The notes under the pieces were generated by a model that saw only the letters and a list, made by a program, of their open reading frames with translations, was not told where the DNA came from and did not search any database. The position numbers and the translations under genes are program-made. A stretch of DNA of 64,000 bases, taken from assembly GCA_026874595.1 (NCBI GenBank), contig CM049314.1:12392729-12456728 (forward strand), read 5' to 3'. The stretch comes from Sipunculus nudus (taxonomy: Eukaryota > Annelida > Sipuncula > Golfingiida > Sipunculidae). Positions 41,301 to 56,300 of this stretch are shown piece by piece; the stretch's first letter is position 1; each line of letters begins with the position of its first letter.

Positions 41301-44300
41301 GTTCTTAGTATTTGAGCCTCTCGCGGTGTCTCACCTGGAATTTCGGCGAAGTCTGGGTGCGGTTTTAATCGGAAGTGCGGTTTTAAGTGGAGATTTTACG
41401 GTACATGCTATTTATGTTTTCAGTTTATAGTTTGCCACATTTCCTTGAAGCAGTTGCTATTTAGATCTGTATGGTTAGCTCTGTATGGAATATAACTGTT
41501 ACATGAGAAATGCCTTGTAAACCTTTGTCTATAGGGTTTACTATGCCAGATATGCACATTTTCTGTTTCCTGCATCTACCCAAATTATAATAAAACTTTC
41601 TTTACTGTTTCACAATTTTTTTTAGTCATTCAGAAGCATAGAAGGCTACAGTTTATGTGGCCAGTCCTCCATTTCATCTCACTTACCCATAGCTCCAAAG
41701 AAATCATTGCCTAGGAAGGGGAAGCCAGGTCTGTTGGCCAACACAAACATACGGAAGTCTGGGTGAGCCACAATGACATCACTGGATGGCTGGAAACCAG
41801 AGTGTGCTGGTAGGAAGACAACAGAATTAGGAATAATGTCATGTGACATGAACAGAGACTCTCATTAAACTTCAACATATGTTTTGATATTTACAAGTTT
41901 TCGACTCTGTATCTCTAATACATTCTGGTTGCATCACCATTTTTGTGTGTCCTAAAAGTTTTATTAGCATAGCTTTAAGACTGAATAACAAACAGGATTA
42001 TTACATTAATTAATGAACACTTTATTTAAAAAATATGAATAATAAAAAAATACATTAATAGAGAATTATCAAACCAATTAATGCTTACTCCATATCACAT
42101 ATGTCATAAAAATAACCCCTCATCTTATATAATTTCTGATCTTCTCAAGCCTCCGGATGGTTCAAAGGAAACTAATGATGTGCCTGAATAACGCATGGTA
42201 CCAAAGGCTCAGATGGCGGAACCAAGACCTGGTTATAATGACAGGCTGACAGTGATGTTGGGTGTTTACCTGAGACGATTCTGCGGCCGTCAGCCAGGTG
42301 CATCTCACCAGACTCTACAAGTGTCTTCAGGATACAGGTGACGTTCGTTGGTGCCTTGTCTGCCTCGTCTACCACCAGAATGTGACCGTTCTTCACCGCT
42401 CTCACCTGGGTCAACAGGTACAGTCATCATCAGAGCATGTCACTCATATAATGAAGTATTATCATGAGTTAGGGATAGGATTTAAACTATTCAGGTCTGA
42501 TGATCTTCCTCCTCATATAATAAACATACATAACATACTTCAGCCAAAGCATGAGAATTTGTATGAAGGGCTTTCATACAGCCATTCCAGAGAATAGTTA
42601 AGATTTCTACATAATTCAACAGAATGTAATACTAGAAGTATGCAATCACCATGCAATCCTTGGAAGCCAACCAAACGAGACCCCTCCCCCCTCCCCAATG
42701 AGCCCACAACTGAGTGATAATGGGGAATCTGCTATGAAGTGAACAAACTTCAGAATAAGGTCAAAAATAAATATCAGGTGGAAATCTGTGATTTAGGACT
42801 AATATTGTGCCCAAATTTCAGCTTTTGAAAATCCGCCATATTGGAGATCTAGCGCAAACATAAAATGGCAGAAGAAAAAAATAAAATAATTTTTTTGCAT
42901 CATTGATAGAGAACCTATGAAGGTCATATTTACCCAAATATGAAAGAAGCTTAAACTCATCAACCACTTAACGGAGGGGGGAGGGTGCTAAAATATTAGA
43001 TTTCTGTGGCCAAACATTTGTGTTTCGGTGCAGATCTGATGCTATCTACTAAGGCTAAATCCTTTTCAAACAACAAACCAGTTTCTTTATTTGAGGGACT
43101 GAAACCAGACAGGAAGTGTAACATTAATCCTCACCAATGGTGAATCTTCATATATGATGACTCCATCTTGAACGGTGGGTTGTAAGGTCAGGGTCTGAAC
43201 TGTTGTGTCTCTGTAATAGAAAAATATAACTCTATAAAATGCTGTGTCTTGGAAAATGAATGATTATATGGTCCAATATAAAAGAAATGAGTTACTTTAA
43301 AGGAAATATATATATGCATGTGACACTGGTATTTATGATTTTTTACTATCATTGTTTTTACTTGTTACAAATCATATTAACAAAATAAATTTTACAATAA
43401 ATTAAATTCATGAAAAATAAGCATAAGGCTAGAACAGATTTTTTTTTGTGAATTGATCATTTAAATTTTGTAAACTTCAGTCACAGACTTAGCGAACAGT
43501 AAAGATTCACAGTGTAAGTCTTCATTTTTCAGATTTTTTTATGTTTTACATATTTTGAGTATATATGACTCAATGCTGAGTACATCTTTGCTTTTGCCAG
43601 GAGGGTATGCGTTCATTCCCGTTTGTGTGTGTGTGTGTGTTTGTGTGTAGAGGTGTGTGTGTGTGTTTGTTCACAAAATAACCCAAACAATCATGAAAAC
43701 AAACAGAACCTCATGAAATTTTCAGGGCATTTCAGGAAAGGGCCCAGGAAGAAACAATTAGATTTTGATGTGGATCCAGCATCTTCTCTGGATTTTGTAG
43801 TGTCATCAAGGAATATTCACAAATGTATTGTCACTTATGCACAGATGAATCTGGGAATATGGGCAAAAAATAATTGAATGCATAGAAGGTTCCACCTCAT
43901 GAGTGTGGCCTTGTCACCTGTTCAGGTCATGCCTGAGCACTCACCAATTCAGAGTGTGTCCGGTGTGTTCGCATAGCGTTTTTAAACTTGTGCTCCCTTA
44001 GCAGAGGCATACTGTGGTTGCCTTTTTATTAGCAAGGGTTTTAATTTTGCTATATTTGTGAATATGAAATAATTGTGAATATTAAACCCTCGGGAATACA
44101 AGGGACCCATGGGTCATGGCGCTCAGCTGATCATGATTGGACTATTAATGTTTCTCCACTGTGATACTATATCAAGTCGATAAAGCTTATGAATATCATT
44201 ACATGTTGGGCTATTATAAAGGAATGTAATGTAATATGTGAGTAAATGATAAATGAAATTACCTGACTGATGGATTAATAGAGTCAAATAAAGTGGTTAA

Positions 44301-47300
44301 TTTTTTTTATTTATTTAGGAGGGGTTGAAAATTGTGATATATTTGAGCAATTATGAATGCAATGACAGCAGGAATAAGCAGTAGTAGAATGATGATAAGG
44401 CTATTTGTTGAAGGATCTAAAGTGTATGGTAGTCTGCAAGCGTTCAATTTGACAGATATGATGTTATGATTAACTATGCTGATGAAGTGATTTATGAATA
44501 TGTGACTGTATGACACAATATCTCTTTAGTCTTGACAAGGTACATTATTGTGATGCCCACTATGTCTACATATTACACAATATTGACATAATTTCTGGCA
44601 TGTACATAGGTACCTATGGACGAATAGTTATACAAAATATTAAAGTATGAATATATCTGATTCATCTTGTTCTTGCTTACTGAGGCTAACTTTGGGATGG
44701 GGTTCGGAGAAGGGAAAAGTGAGGGCAGCACGAAGGTGGATGTAGAAATATTCTATTGTAATGTTTTTCATTTATATAAGAATATGAAAAGCTAAGAGGA
44801 AAGGGGCCCTCCTACTTGGTTATATTAAAGTTCTAAATATATGATTGCAAACTAATACAAGACTGTCATGAAGAAAAACAGTATAAGTTTTGAGATACTG
44901 TGTTGCATACGAAAATTTACAGATGGACAGGCAAGTGGACAGAATGGACTAATACCTTTATTTCACTTTCAAGAGAATAATGCATTTAAGTTTATTTATA
45001 ATCCTATTTTTTTAAGCAGATCCACTTTTTCCATTAAGAAGTTTTTATCTGAATCATTTTTTTATTTACAGGTTTATAAATTTTTAATTAAAAAAACCTG
45101 AAAATATAAGTTAAAATATTAGAATTGTTGCAAAAGTTGCAATCATTATATATACAGAGTAAAAAACATTGGGTCATATTATGCATACACATATATTTTA
45201 TTATTTTTAAATCATAAATGTTTAAACTGATTTTTAAAAGAAAATAATGCCACAACATGGCATCTACAAGAATATTACTTGAATCACTATTAAAAAGTTT
45301 TGCACATTGGAGTTTTCAGGACATGCTTAATTTTATTCACCAAAATAAAATAAAAGTAAATTTGATAAAATAAAACATCTTTTCAAATAAACTATACACA
45401 CTGTTGGTTGAATGAGGGACAAACAATATCATTGTGCTTATTACTATCCCACTTTTAATTAATTACTGGAATTAATAGTCAATTTCACACCTGGTGAAGT
45501 TTTTACTCTTCTGAAGTAAGGAATTACTTATCTCATGAACATCCACACTTTCACAGCAATACGCCACTTTGTGGACACAATTAAATGTACACTTTAATCA
45601 TTGTAACCCTGGTGGTTCAATGCAAAATCTAAAATGTAGCATGTCCAAGAATAAAATAAAATACAGAAAAATTATAACATTCATCTAGTTTATGAACCAG
45701 CTGGGGGGATGAGTGCAGGGCAGAGGGGAAGCCTGCTAGTAGTGGCCAAGCTGGGCCAAGGTAAGCTGCCTGGGGTGGATTACATAATGCAAGTGAAGGC
45801 TGTACTACTAGGTGGGCTAGATGTAAACAACACTTGACACGGTGTATGAAAACATGAATAAAAGCTATTCATTCCAATCAATTTCTTTTGAAAGTTCAGA
45901 TTTTAAAAGAATAAATCCTTATGCATATATGCTGGGAAAATTAAATCAACAGTGTCAAAGTTGGACAAAATTTAAGGTATTGATTTTTTATTTATGCTAA
46001 TAACTTGAAAAATTTGCAAAATTCAGATCTAATTTTGGGTAAACAATTGAATCTTGATTAAATAAAGTTATATTCCTGAAAAAAGTCTCTAGGTTCAGCA
46101 ATTCTCATGTTAGGTGAGTAAATATATTTCCTGATTTTTTAAAAAATTGCATTATGTTTTGGCCCATAACTTCAAAATAATACCCAATACTGACCTAATT
46201 TTTGGTATGTTCATAAAAAATGTATAAAAGAATGTGAATACTAAATACGATCAAAAACAGATCAGTGGTTTTGATATTAGGCAGCCTTGAAGTGTAACAA
46301 TGGCTTTTTTTTATGGAAAACAGAGTTTTTTTTCCGTAATATCTTGAAGGAACAAAGTCCTAATGACCCAATTTTCGGTATGGTAGGAGATTTTGGGGAC
46401 ATCTAAAATTATGTCAACAGCCTGGGGAGCATAGAGATGTGCACTGAATGACCTACAGTCATCAAAGTGGACTGCTTGACAATGTAAGGGAATACAACAA
46501 GAGCCTCCAAAAAATTCAATAACTAGCCTAATTTTGCAGCTTTTATTTTCTAATTTCAGATTTTAACAGATTAAATCCTTATGTATACATGGTGTGAAAA
46601 TTAAAATCCACAGTACTTACAGGAAAAAAAGTGCCATGGCCAAAGTTGGGCAAAATTTAAGGTACCAATTTTATATTTTTGCCAATATTTAAAAAAATTT
46701 AACAGATTTAGATCTAATTTTTGGTATACAATTAAATTTTGATTAATTAAAGTTGTATTACTTGAAAAAAGTCCCTACCTTTAACACTTTTGGTCTTAAG
46801 TGACCAAATATCTTCCTGATTTTTTTACAAAGTCCATTATGTGATAACTTTTTTAAATTATATAATACTGACTTCATATCTGGCATGTACATAGGAACTA
46901 TATAGAGGAATATTTATGGTAAAAATGAAGAAAACCAGATGAGTGGTTTTGATATTAGGCAGTCCTGAAGTGTGAAAATGGATTTCTAATAAAAAATTGA
47001 GGTTTTTCCTTAATATCTCAAAGGAACTAAGTCCTATTGACCCAATTTTTGGCATGGTAGGAGATTATGGGGACATCTAACTGTATGCCGAAATTCAGAT
47101 TCGTAGGTCCAATGGTGTCGAAACGTGCCAGTCTTACGGACGGACGGACAGACGGACGGACGGACGGACAGACAGACGGACGGACGACGGACAATTGACC
47201 ATGACTATAGCTCTGATGACTTATAGTCAGCTGAGCTAAAAATGCCTCATCAACTAAGATGAACAAGAGGGGATTAGTTATTCCACTTTGGAAACAACAT

Positions 47301-50300
47301 AATCAGAAAACTAATTGGTATTGAAATACGCTGTTATCACATGAAATATATCCGCTGTTACACAGGTCATAAGTGAATGACTGAACCAGAAATGAGTGAA
47401 ATATTGTGGGATTTACTCTTATTTTAAATTAAATACAAATACAATGTATATGTATACTGCTGTTCTTGGATGGTATATGTTCTGGTACAATCGCGAACAT
47501 TAAACCCTCCTGAAAGGCTCAAAATGAAGAAATTGCGAAATTTCAGCCTCGCGAATATAAAGCCAACCACAGTATGTATCTTTTGGGATGCACATTTCTA
47601 GTTGTCTATAAATTCCCTTACAGTATGATAAACCCCAGGTCATCATGATGAACATTACCATAAATGTATTCAAATGAATTTCAAATGCACACTCAACTAA
47701 TGGTCTACTACTATAAGACAAAAAAGATTATAAATTGCTTACCTGTGTAATTGGAGGTACTCTCTTGGACGGTTCAACAAGAACAAGAAGCGGTCAACGA
47801 TTTTGTTTTTCCCAACACCTTGGTTTCCCACTAGTAGCAGGTGCTCCCCCAGCATGTAATCTCGCAACATGTCCTCCATGATGCCCAGGTGCTGTGCATT
47901 CTCGTAGAAAAGGACATCTGGTACTTTCATACGATTTTCAGGGTTGAAGACCTCAACTTCTGTGTTCCCTATCCTTAACATGTTATCCTTGATCTCACCT
48001 GTAACATGAATAAAAATATTATTTTATAAATTTATCTTATCATAAAAATAAAAATATGAATTTATCTAATCTTTTATGTCAAGTGCAATTAGAATAAAAA
48101 AATACCTTAAAATTTATCTGATCATAAAAAATAAATAAAACTATAAATTTATCTTTTAACATAAGGAATATGAGACAGAGATCCCTTACTTTAGAAAAAT
48201 TAAAATTTAGTCTGTTTATATTTATTTTTAGCTATATTTGTGTTACTTCTTGTTAATCAATCCTGTGCTTGCAAGCAGCTTTCTGTCTTGAATTCAGTGC
48301 TCCTTCTCGTAACTGAAACCAAATCTGCATTACTTGCTACCACTTTGAAACCTCTCCTATGTTTCTTGAAATTCACCTTTTAAGCTATGTATTCCTCACC
48401 GATTACTTTATATAACTGATCTACCTATATTTATCCTGGTTATTAAGACTGATAATTAAGCCTGTCTAACAGACACATTCACATACATGTGACAGCCCTT
48501 TCTATGCCATCTACAGTGGCTGGCTGGTCATCTTTGCTGATTCCTGCGTGTTCAAGTTCCTCCTCCAAGGCAGTCCTGGCTAATCGTGGCAAAAATCTGA
48601 AAGCATAGAACAATGAATGCCATCAAAATACAGACAGGCGAGTCAATATTTCATTGTCACATGGGGCTCTGAGTTGAGGTAGTTATACTGTACATAATAA
48701 ATGATGGCATCAGTAAATTATTGTCATATTACTCTGTAGCCAAGCCACAGAAATGGCTGTTTCTGGTCCTGAAGTGTGATGTGTAAACTACGATGAAAAT
48801 ACTCTCAAATTTTTTCATTTTAAATTTCTTTTTAAAGGCAGATTTGGCAGATAGGTCTCAGACTTTGATTTTGATTCTACATGAATCAGACTCAAATAAG
48901 GTGGACTTGGACTCAAACCTCAAGGAATCTGACACAGACTCTGATACATCTCTGTAAATAATGCCAGTTTATCAAGCTATTCAACTCAACCCAAGCAACA
49001 CCTGTCCCGAAAAACCAGACTGAAACTAAGTGAACCTATCCCAATGCAAGACCAGGTAATATGCTATAGTCTGTTCCAGTACCTATGTCCCCTTTTTTCT
49101 CTTGGATATTTTTTTCTGACACATGAAGCAGTATAAACCTTTTTGGTCCAAAGGTTGCATGAGCTATTCCACGGACTGCCTGTGTAAAAATTAATGCCTT
49201 ACCTTGCTTTGATTTCTTATGATACAAATAATCCAAATTATGGCAAAACTGGTTGCAGCGTTTACAACTTTTTCATCGCCTGAGAACTGATCAAAAACAA
49301 GCAAGGCAAGCAGATGACATCAGTCAATTGAAGGTAATACTCGATTGACCATTGTGATGTCTTTGTGATGTCACAGTTATCTAACAAACACCACACACAT
49401 CGATAGACATGGAAAGTGTACAATGGAGGAATATATACTGCCCAGCTGAGCCGGGCCCATCCATGGTCCATCAGCATAAATATCATAAAAGAGTCACAAA
49501 GTAAATACTTTTTACAATATATTTCTACTTCAAACAAAATTGGCATAATATCTGCATTTCTACTTCAGGCAAAAGGGCATTTTTAAAGAATATTTTAAAA
49601 ATAATTATCTCTTTAAAATATGGACAAGGGTTTTTGGCCAATTATAGTATTCATTAACAGCTAAACTGCAAGCTGACTTACTGGAAATGTCTGTTATGCA
49701 TGTGTGCAAGGTATTTCAAAATCATTATTACCTTGCAAGTGTGGCTTTCTGCACAGCATTTGTGTGTTTTAAAATCATTATTACCTTGCAAGTGTTGCTT
49801 TCTGCACAGCATTTGTGTGTTTTAAAATCATTATTACCTTGCAAGTGTGGCTTTCTGCACAGCCTCATACAGACTTTCTTGGGGGTACTTGGCCATCCTG
49901 CGAGCAATACGTAACAACTGACGGGTTGAGAAGGAGGTGGCCACAGACTTGAGCTAAAACAGGAAGTTCATCAATAAGCTGTTGGCTCTGCTGATTTTGA
50001 CAAGAGGATTAAGCATACTACACCTTGTGCTTTATTGTTATGATGAGTCTCATATTCTTTCTTGAGATCAATATGATATGAGAGGACTTTTAAAATAAAC
50101 TTGGGCATGGATATTCTGTAGCTGTCTCTTGTACTGTGTCAATATATCATCTTTCATCTGCAATGCACTTTCACACTAAGGTAATCCTGTGTATGCATTT
50201 TTTTAATTGATCATTTAATACCAAAGCAAAAGAATAAAATAATTTTTTTAAAATAGCAAACAAAACAAAAATAACACACTTTTAAATTTTTTCTTAATAT

Positions 50301-53300
50301 CTGTCAACTGACAAAGGTGACATGGTGAATATGTCCTCTTCTTTTAAATTATTTTGGCATGGAAAATATATTGTCATTTTGCATTAAAACAATAATTACA
50401 AAACAAAATCAGCAAAACACCAGGGTGTCTTCTACTCACATTACTGTCACTGGCATCCCTAAGCTTATGAGCCAGGTTCATTATGGGCTGGATGTTCACC
50501 ATGTCAGGCACCTACAGTAAGAAAAACAAGTCATTCTAGTGAGTTCACATTTCATATCTGTAAATGACAGATCCATCTGCAGCAGTATGAACAATCTTTG
50601 ATCAAATATAGAAAATGTAACTCTCTGCTGACATTAATAAGAAGTGTCCCTAGCATTATGTCTAGTGATTTATAGTCATGGTCAGATTATGTGAAAAAGT
50701 AGAACAGAAAATAACTGAGAATAATAGATAACAGTCCCTTAGGAGGCACGGCTATCTTGAAAGAAACAAGGCCTTATTGAACGTACCAATTTTTGTAGGA
50801 CATCCAGCTCCTCCAAGCGTGAGAGGGACCTCATGTTGTGATACAAGAACATCGTCAGCAGCTCCGAGTTCAGCCACTGCTGAGTACTACTCCCTACAAC
50901 AGGGGGCTCTGACAGTGCCACAATGCGAAACGATGGGTGAATAGGGAAGACCCCTCTGAAAAGCCATAAAAGCATATCAATACTCAAACCTGATCAAATA
51001 TTCAAATCACTTGGCATTCCAGATATATTCAGAGTGACAGGTCTGTTTTGATCTAATATGGGTAACTTTTATTAATCTTATAAACGCTGTTTAACTTTAA
51101 GTAGGGCTGGCAGACTGTATAAATACTTCAATATATCAATGAATGATGATTAACTCTGGTGAGATCTGATACTATAAAATAGGCAACATTTTTATTCAGT
51201 AATACTATGGACAGCTTTTCAGTCTGTTTTTCATCTACAAGCAAACAAAAAAACGACAGAAAACACTGCAGTAAATACATTAAGAGCCTATCAAGATTTT
51301 TCTGGGTAAATTAAATGCAATGACACATTTAATCCATTCTAGTAACCTAATTGTTAATCTATGCCACATATTCCTTACAGGCTATGTCATAGATAATGTG
51401 ATATTTACACACCCAATATTTGTTACAAGAAATGATTTTAATCCACCTCTATTGTACACAAACATCTCCACACATTGCCTCCAATGTAACACCTGATTTG
51501 TTTAAAAAAAAACTACAGTGCATGGGGCATTAATTATTATAATTTTGCCGTTGGATATTATGTCTGAGTAAAAGTATTCAGTATTACTGATGGTTCCTGA
51601 TTGTTTATCAGTTTTATATTTCAGTTTTCAACATTTTTCTTTTCTATGAGTGTCATTCAACCTGAAAACCACATGAAAACTCAAGAAATATCTTTTGCAT
51701 ATCTTTTGCATACAAAACCAGAAAATGTTATACCCACAGCATTTTCAGAATACACCTGTACAGATTGTACAATTTTAAGATGTACAATAATCACAACACT
51801 TAGACATAACCATCCTGACCTGTCAGCCATGTCTTGATCTGTAAGTGACTCCTCCTCTTTAATAGCATTGTAACGATCCTGGCGTAGTAGTCTGGTGCCA
51901 TCAAACAACGTCAGATCACGATCATGTATCAATCTGCAAGCAAATGATATGAAAATATGATATAAAAACATTCAATAATCAGAATGCTGGCTTAGAATTT
52001 AAAATAAATGAAGTATATTTTTATTAAAAAATTTGTGACACTTAATCATTATAAGTCTTATGATATATGTTAGTAGATTAATATTTTTAACAACTAGATT
52101 TGACACGAATGCCCCCGAAATTAGAAACATTTGTTAAATTTTGTTCAGGAGGTGTCATATGGTCAAAAGTAGGTCAACAAGGGCAAAATGCAAACTCGAT
52201 CTATAACGGGTCATTATCAAGCAACACACCAAAAATCAGGCCAGTATCTGCAGGCATTGTGAAAGAAGTCCATACGTGCATTTTCATAAAAATTTCTGTC
52301 TTTCATGAAATTTTCTATGTTCAGGATCTGTCATATGGTCAAAAATAAGTCAACTGGGACGAAACGCAAACTTGATCTGTAAGTGGTCATTATGCGCCAA
52401 CAGACCAAACATTAGGCTAGTATCTGTAAGCATTGCATTGCAAAACTAGAATATTAGCAAAAGCTGATAATCAGTTATAAATTTAAATTGGAGAGGTATG
52501 TACCATGTTTCATAACAATCCACCAAATGCTTTCTGAGAATTAAGCTCCTAAGTTTTTTTCTATACTAAGCTCTGTGACCTTGAAAAGTAGGTCAAGATC
52601 ACCCGTCTTTGAACTTGACCAAAATTTTGTAAATACCATGCATTAGCACTGAAGAAATTCAGTTCCTGTGTTGAATACCTTTGGAGATATCCTGCACAAA
52701 AGGCCAAAATTGAAAAATCTGATAAAAATTCATAAACAAGGCCTACAGGCCTAATGCGAAGCTGTGCAAAGTTTAGGAGTATGAATGGAGTTTATTTTTA
52801 AAATTTAATATTGATCCTCCTAAGTCCTGCATATCTACCTTAGTCATTATGATTTCAGCAAAATGGACATTTCTGACCTGCAAGTTTCGGACTAGGACAT
52901 TTTAAAACCAGAAAATGGGTAGTCGACAAGCCGCTATGTGTATCCGCAGAAATCAGAGTGGGACGGGTGAAGTGAGGCATGGATTAAGTGGCAAGGGTTG
53001 TGTGTTGCATATTAGCATGGATGTCTGCAGCTTAAACGTGAATGTAGGTGGTGCCACCTGTCATAAAATCGAGAAAATTGTCCAGGATGTATTAAACTGC
53101 AAAATTTTGAGCGATTTTATCCCAAGGCAGATGAACAGATGGACGCTGTGCATAAGTGGTTGCAGATGGCGCCACCAGTTTTGCCTATGATGAAGAGCTA
53201 TGTGAGATCTATACACATGCAAACTTTTTGCCTAATCAGTCAAATGGTTCCCAAGATATGAGCTTGGATGTCTGCAGAGTAAACGTGAATGTAGGTGGCG

Positions 53301-56300
53301 CGCTCTGTCATAAATCGAGAAAGCTGTCCAGGATGTATAAACCTGCAAAATTTCAGGTGGATAAGTCAAACCCCTGCTGAGATATGAGTGATATTATCCA
53401 AAGGCAGATGAACAGATGGATGCTGTGCATAAGTGGTTGCAGGTGGCGCCACCAGTTTTGCCTATGATTAAGAGCTATGTAAGATCTATACAATACAAAA
53501 TTTTGGCATAATCGGTCAAACGGTTCCTTAGATATGAGCTTGGATGTCTGCAGAGTAAACGTGAATGTAGGTGGCGCCACCTGTCATAAAATCGAGAAAG
53601 CTGTTAAGGATGTAAAATACCTGCAAAATTTCAAGTGGAAAAGTCAAACCACTGCTGAGATATGAGTGATTTTAACCTAAGGCAGATCAACAGATGGATG
53701 CTGTGCATAAGTGGTTGCAGGTGGCGCCACCAGTTTTGCCTATGATGAAGAGCTATGTGAGATCTATACACATGCAAAATTTTGGACTAATCAGTCAAAT
53801 GGTTCCCAAGATATGAGCCTGGATGTCTGCAGAGTAAATGTGAATGTAGGTGGCGACCCCTGTCATAAAATCAAGAAACCTGTCCAGGATGTATTAAACT
53901 GCAAAATTTTAGGTGGATAATTCAAACCCCTGCTGAGATATGAGTGATATTATCCAAAGGCAGATGAACAGATGGATGCTGTGCATAAGTGGTTGCAGGT
54001 GGCCCCACCAGTTTTGCCTATGATTAAGAGCTATGTAAGATCTATACACATGCAAAATTTTGGCGTAATCGGTCAAACGGTTCCTGAGATATGAGCTTGG
54101 ATGTCTGCAGAGTAAACGTGAATGTAGGTGGCGCCACCTGTCATAAAATCGAGAAAGCTGTTAAGGATGTAAAATACCTGCAAAATTTCAAGTGGAAAAG
54201 TCAAACCACTGCTGAGATATGAGTGATTTTAACCTAAGGCAGATCAACAGATGGATGCTGTGCATTAGTGGTTGCAGGTGGCGCCACCAGTTTTGCCAAT
54301 GATGAAGAGCTATGTGAGATCTATACACATGCAAAATTTTGGCCCAATCGGTCAAACAGTTCCCAAGATATGAGCTTGGATGTCTGCAGAGTAAATGTGA
54401 ACATAGGTGGCGCCACCTGTCATAAAATCGAGAAACCTGTCCATGATGAATAAACCTGCAAAATTTCAGGTGGATAAGTCAAACCACTGCTGAGATATGA
54501 GCGATTTTATCCCAAAGGCAGATGAACAGATGGACGCTGTGCATAAGTGGTTGCAGATGGCGCCACCAGTTTTGCCTATGATGAAGAGCTATGTGAGATC
54601 TATACACATGCAAACTTTTTGCCCAATCAGTCAAATGGTTTCCAAGATATGAGCTTGGATGTCTGCAGAGTAAACGTGAATGTAGGTGGCGCGCTCTGTC
54701 ATAAATCGAGAAAGCTGTCCAGGATGTATAAACCTGCAAAATTTCAGGTGGATAAGTCAAACCCCTGCTGAGATATGAGTGATATTATCCAAAGGCAGAT
54801 GAACAGATGGATGCTGTGCATAAATGGTTGCAGGTGGCGCCACCAGTTTTGCCTATGATTAAGAGCTATGTACGATCTATACACTACAAAATTTTGGCAT
54901 AATCGGTCAAACGATTCCTGAGATATGAGCTTGGATGTCTGCAGGGTAAACATGAATGTAGGTGGCGCCACCTGTCATAAAATCGAGAAAGCTGTTAAGG
55001 ATATAAAATACCTGCAAAATTTCAAGTGGAAAAGTCAAACCACTGCTGAGATATGAGTGATTTTAACCTAAGGCAGATCAACAGATGGATGCTGTGCATA
55101 AGTGGTTGCAGGTGGCGCCACCAGTTTTGCCTATGATGAAGAGCTATGTGAGATCTATACACATGCAAAATTTTGGACTAATCAGTCAAATGGTTCCCAA
55201 GATATGAGCTTGGATGTCTGCAGAGTAAATGTGAATGTAGGTGGCGACCCCTGTCATAAAATCGAGAAACCTGTCCAGGATGTATTAAACTGCAAAATTT
55301 CAGGTGGATAATTCAAACCACTGCTGAGATATGAGTGATTTTATCGAAAGGCAGATGAACAGATGGACGCTGTGCATAAGTGGTTGCAGATGGCACCACC
55401 AGTTTTGCCTATGATAAAGAGCTATGTAAGATCTATACACATGCAAAATTTTGGCCCAATCAGTCAAATGGTTCCCGAATTATGAGCTTGGATGTCTACA
55501 GAGTAAATGTGAATGTAGGTGACCCCACCTAACATAAAATCGAGAGAGCTGTCCAGGATGTATAAACCTGCAAAATTTCAGGTGGATAAGTCAAACCACT
55601 GCTGAGATACCAGTAATATTATCCCAAGGCAGATGAACAGATGGACGCTGTGCAAAAATGGTTGCAGGTGGTGCCACCATTTTTAGTGTATGTTATAAAG
55701 CTATCAAAGGGCTACATTTGTGCACAATTTTTAGCCTGATCGGTCAAATGGTTCCCGAGATATGTGGGTTTATGTGTGGAAACAGATGCACAAATTGACA
55801 CTGGGCAGCAAGGAAAGGACAGAGGTCAACTAAAAATGAAGGCGCAGCAGTTCACATGTGACCTGATGATAAACCCGGTTCGCTTAAATGTAAACCAAGT
55901 TTTTTCAAACAGTTGAAAGATATAGTTCCAATAATCTGGGAATTCTGCATCTAAACATTGTGTCCAGACGTCTTGACGCTGTGTCTAGACGTCTAGACAC
56001 ATTGTCTAGACACCCCCCCCCCCCCCCGAGCCAGGTCAGTTGCCATGGTGATGTCTGGACCCCACCTGTTTGTACTGAGTGACCTCTTGACTTGGCTGCA
56101 TGAAGTCAAATCTGTTTTCAAATACAGAAAGCCTTTTTCAATTGGCTACAATGCTTTTTTAAAACTGTATTAACCCAATCTATTCTTATAAAACTGGCAG
56201 AACCCTACCACAGAATAATTCTTGTAAAGTTTAAACCAATCAGCTGAACTGTTTCATCATAAATCAGTGTATAAGCTAGAAGAGTTTAAAATTACATTTT

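Noticed and set aside
41687-41789. Alternative acceptor 'tttccag' for e16
   Set aside because: It would begin in phase 0, while e15 ends with one extra base; the acceptor at 41807 keeps the frame.
43623-43877. 84-codon frame starting with CVCVCLCVEV
   Set aside because: It is produced by the (GT)n microsatellite.
52915-55311. Family of similar open frames of 60-93 codons
   Set aside because: They recur with the satellite period on both strands and have no start context or conserved reading sense.
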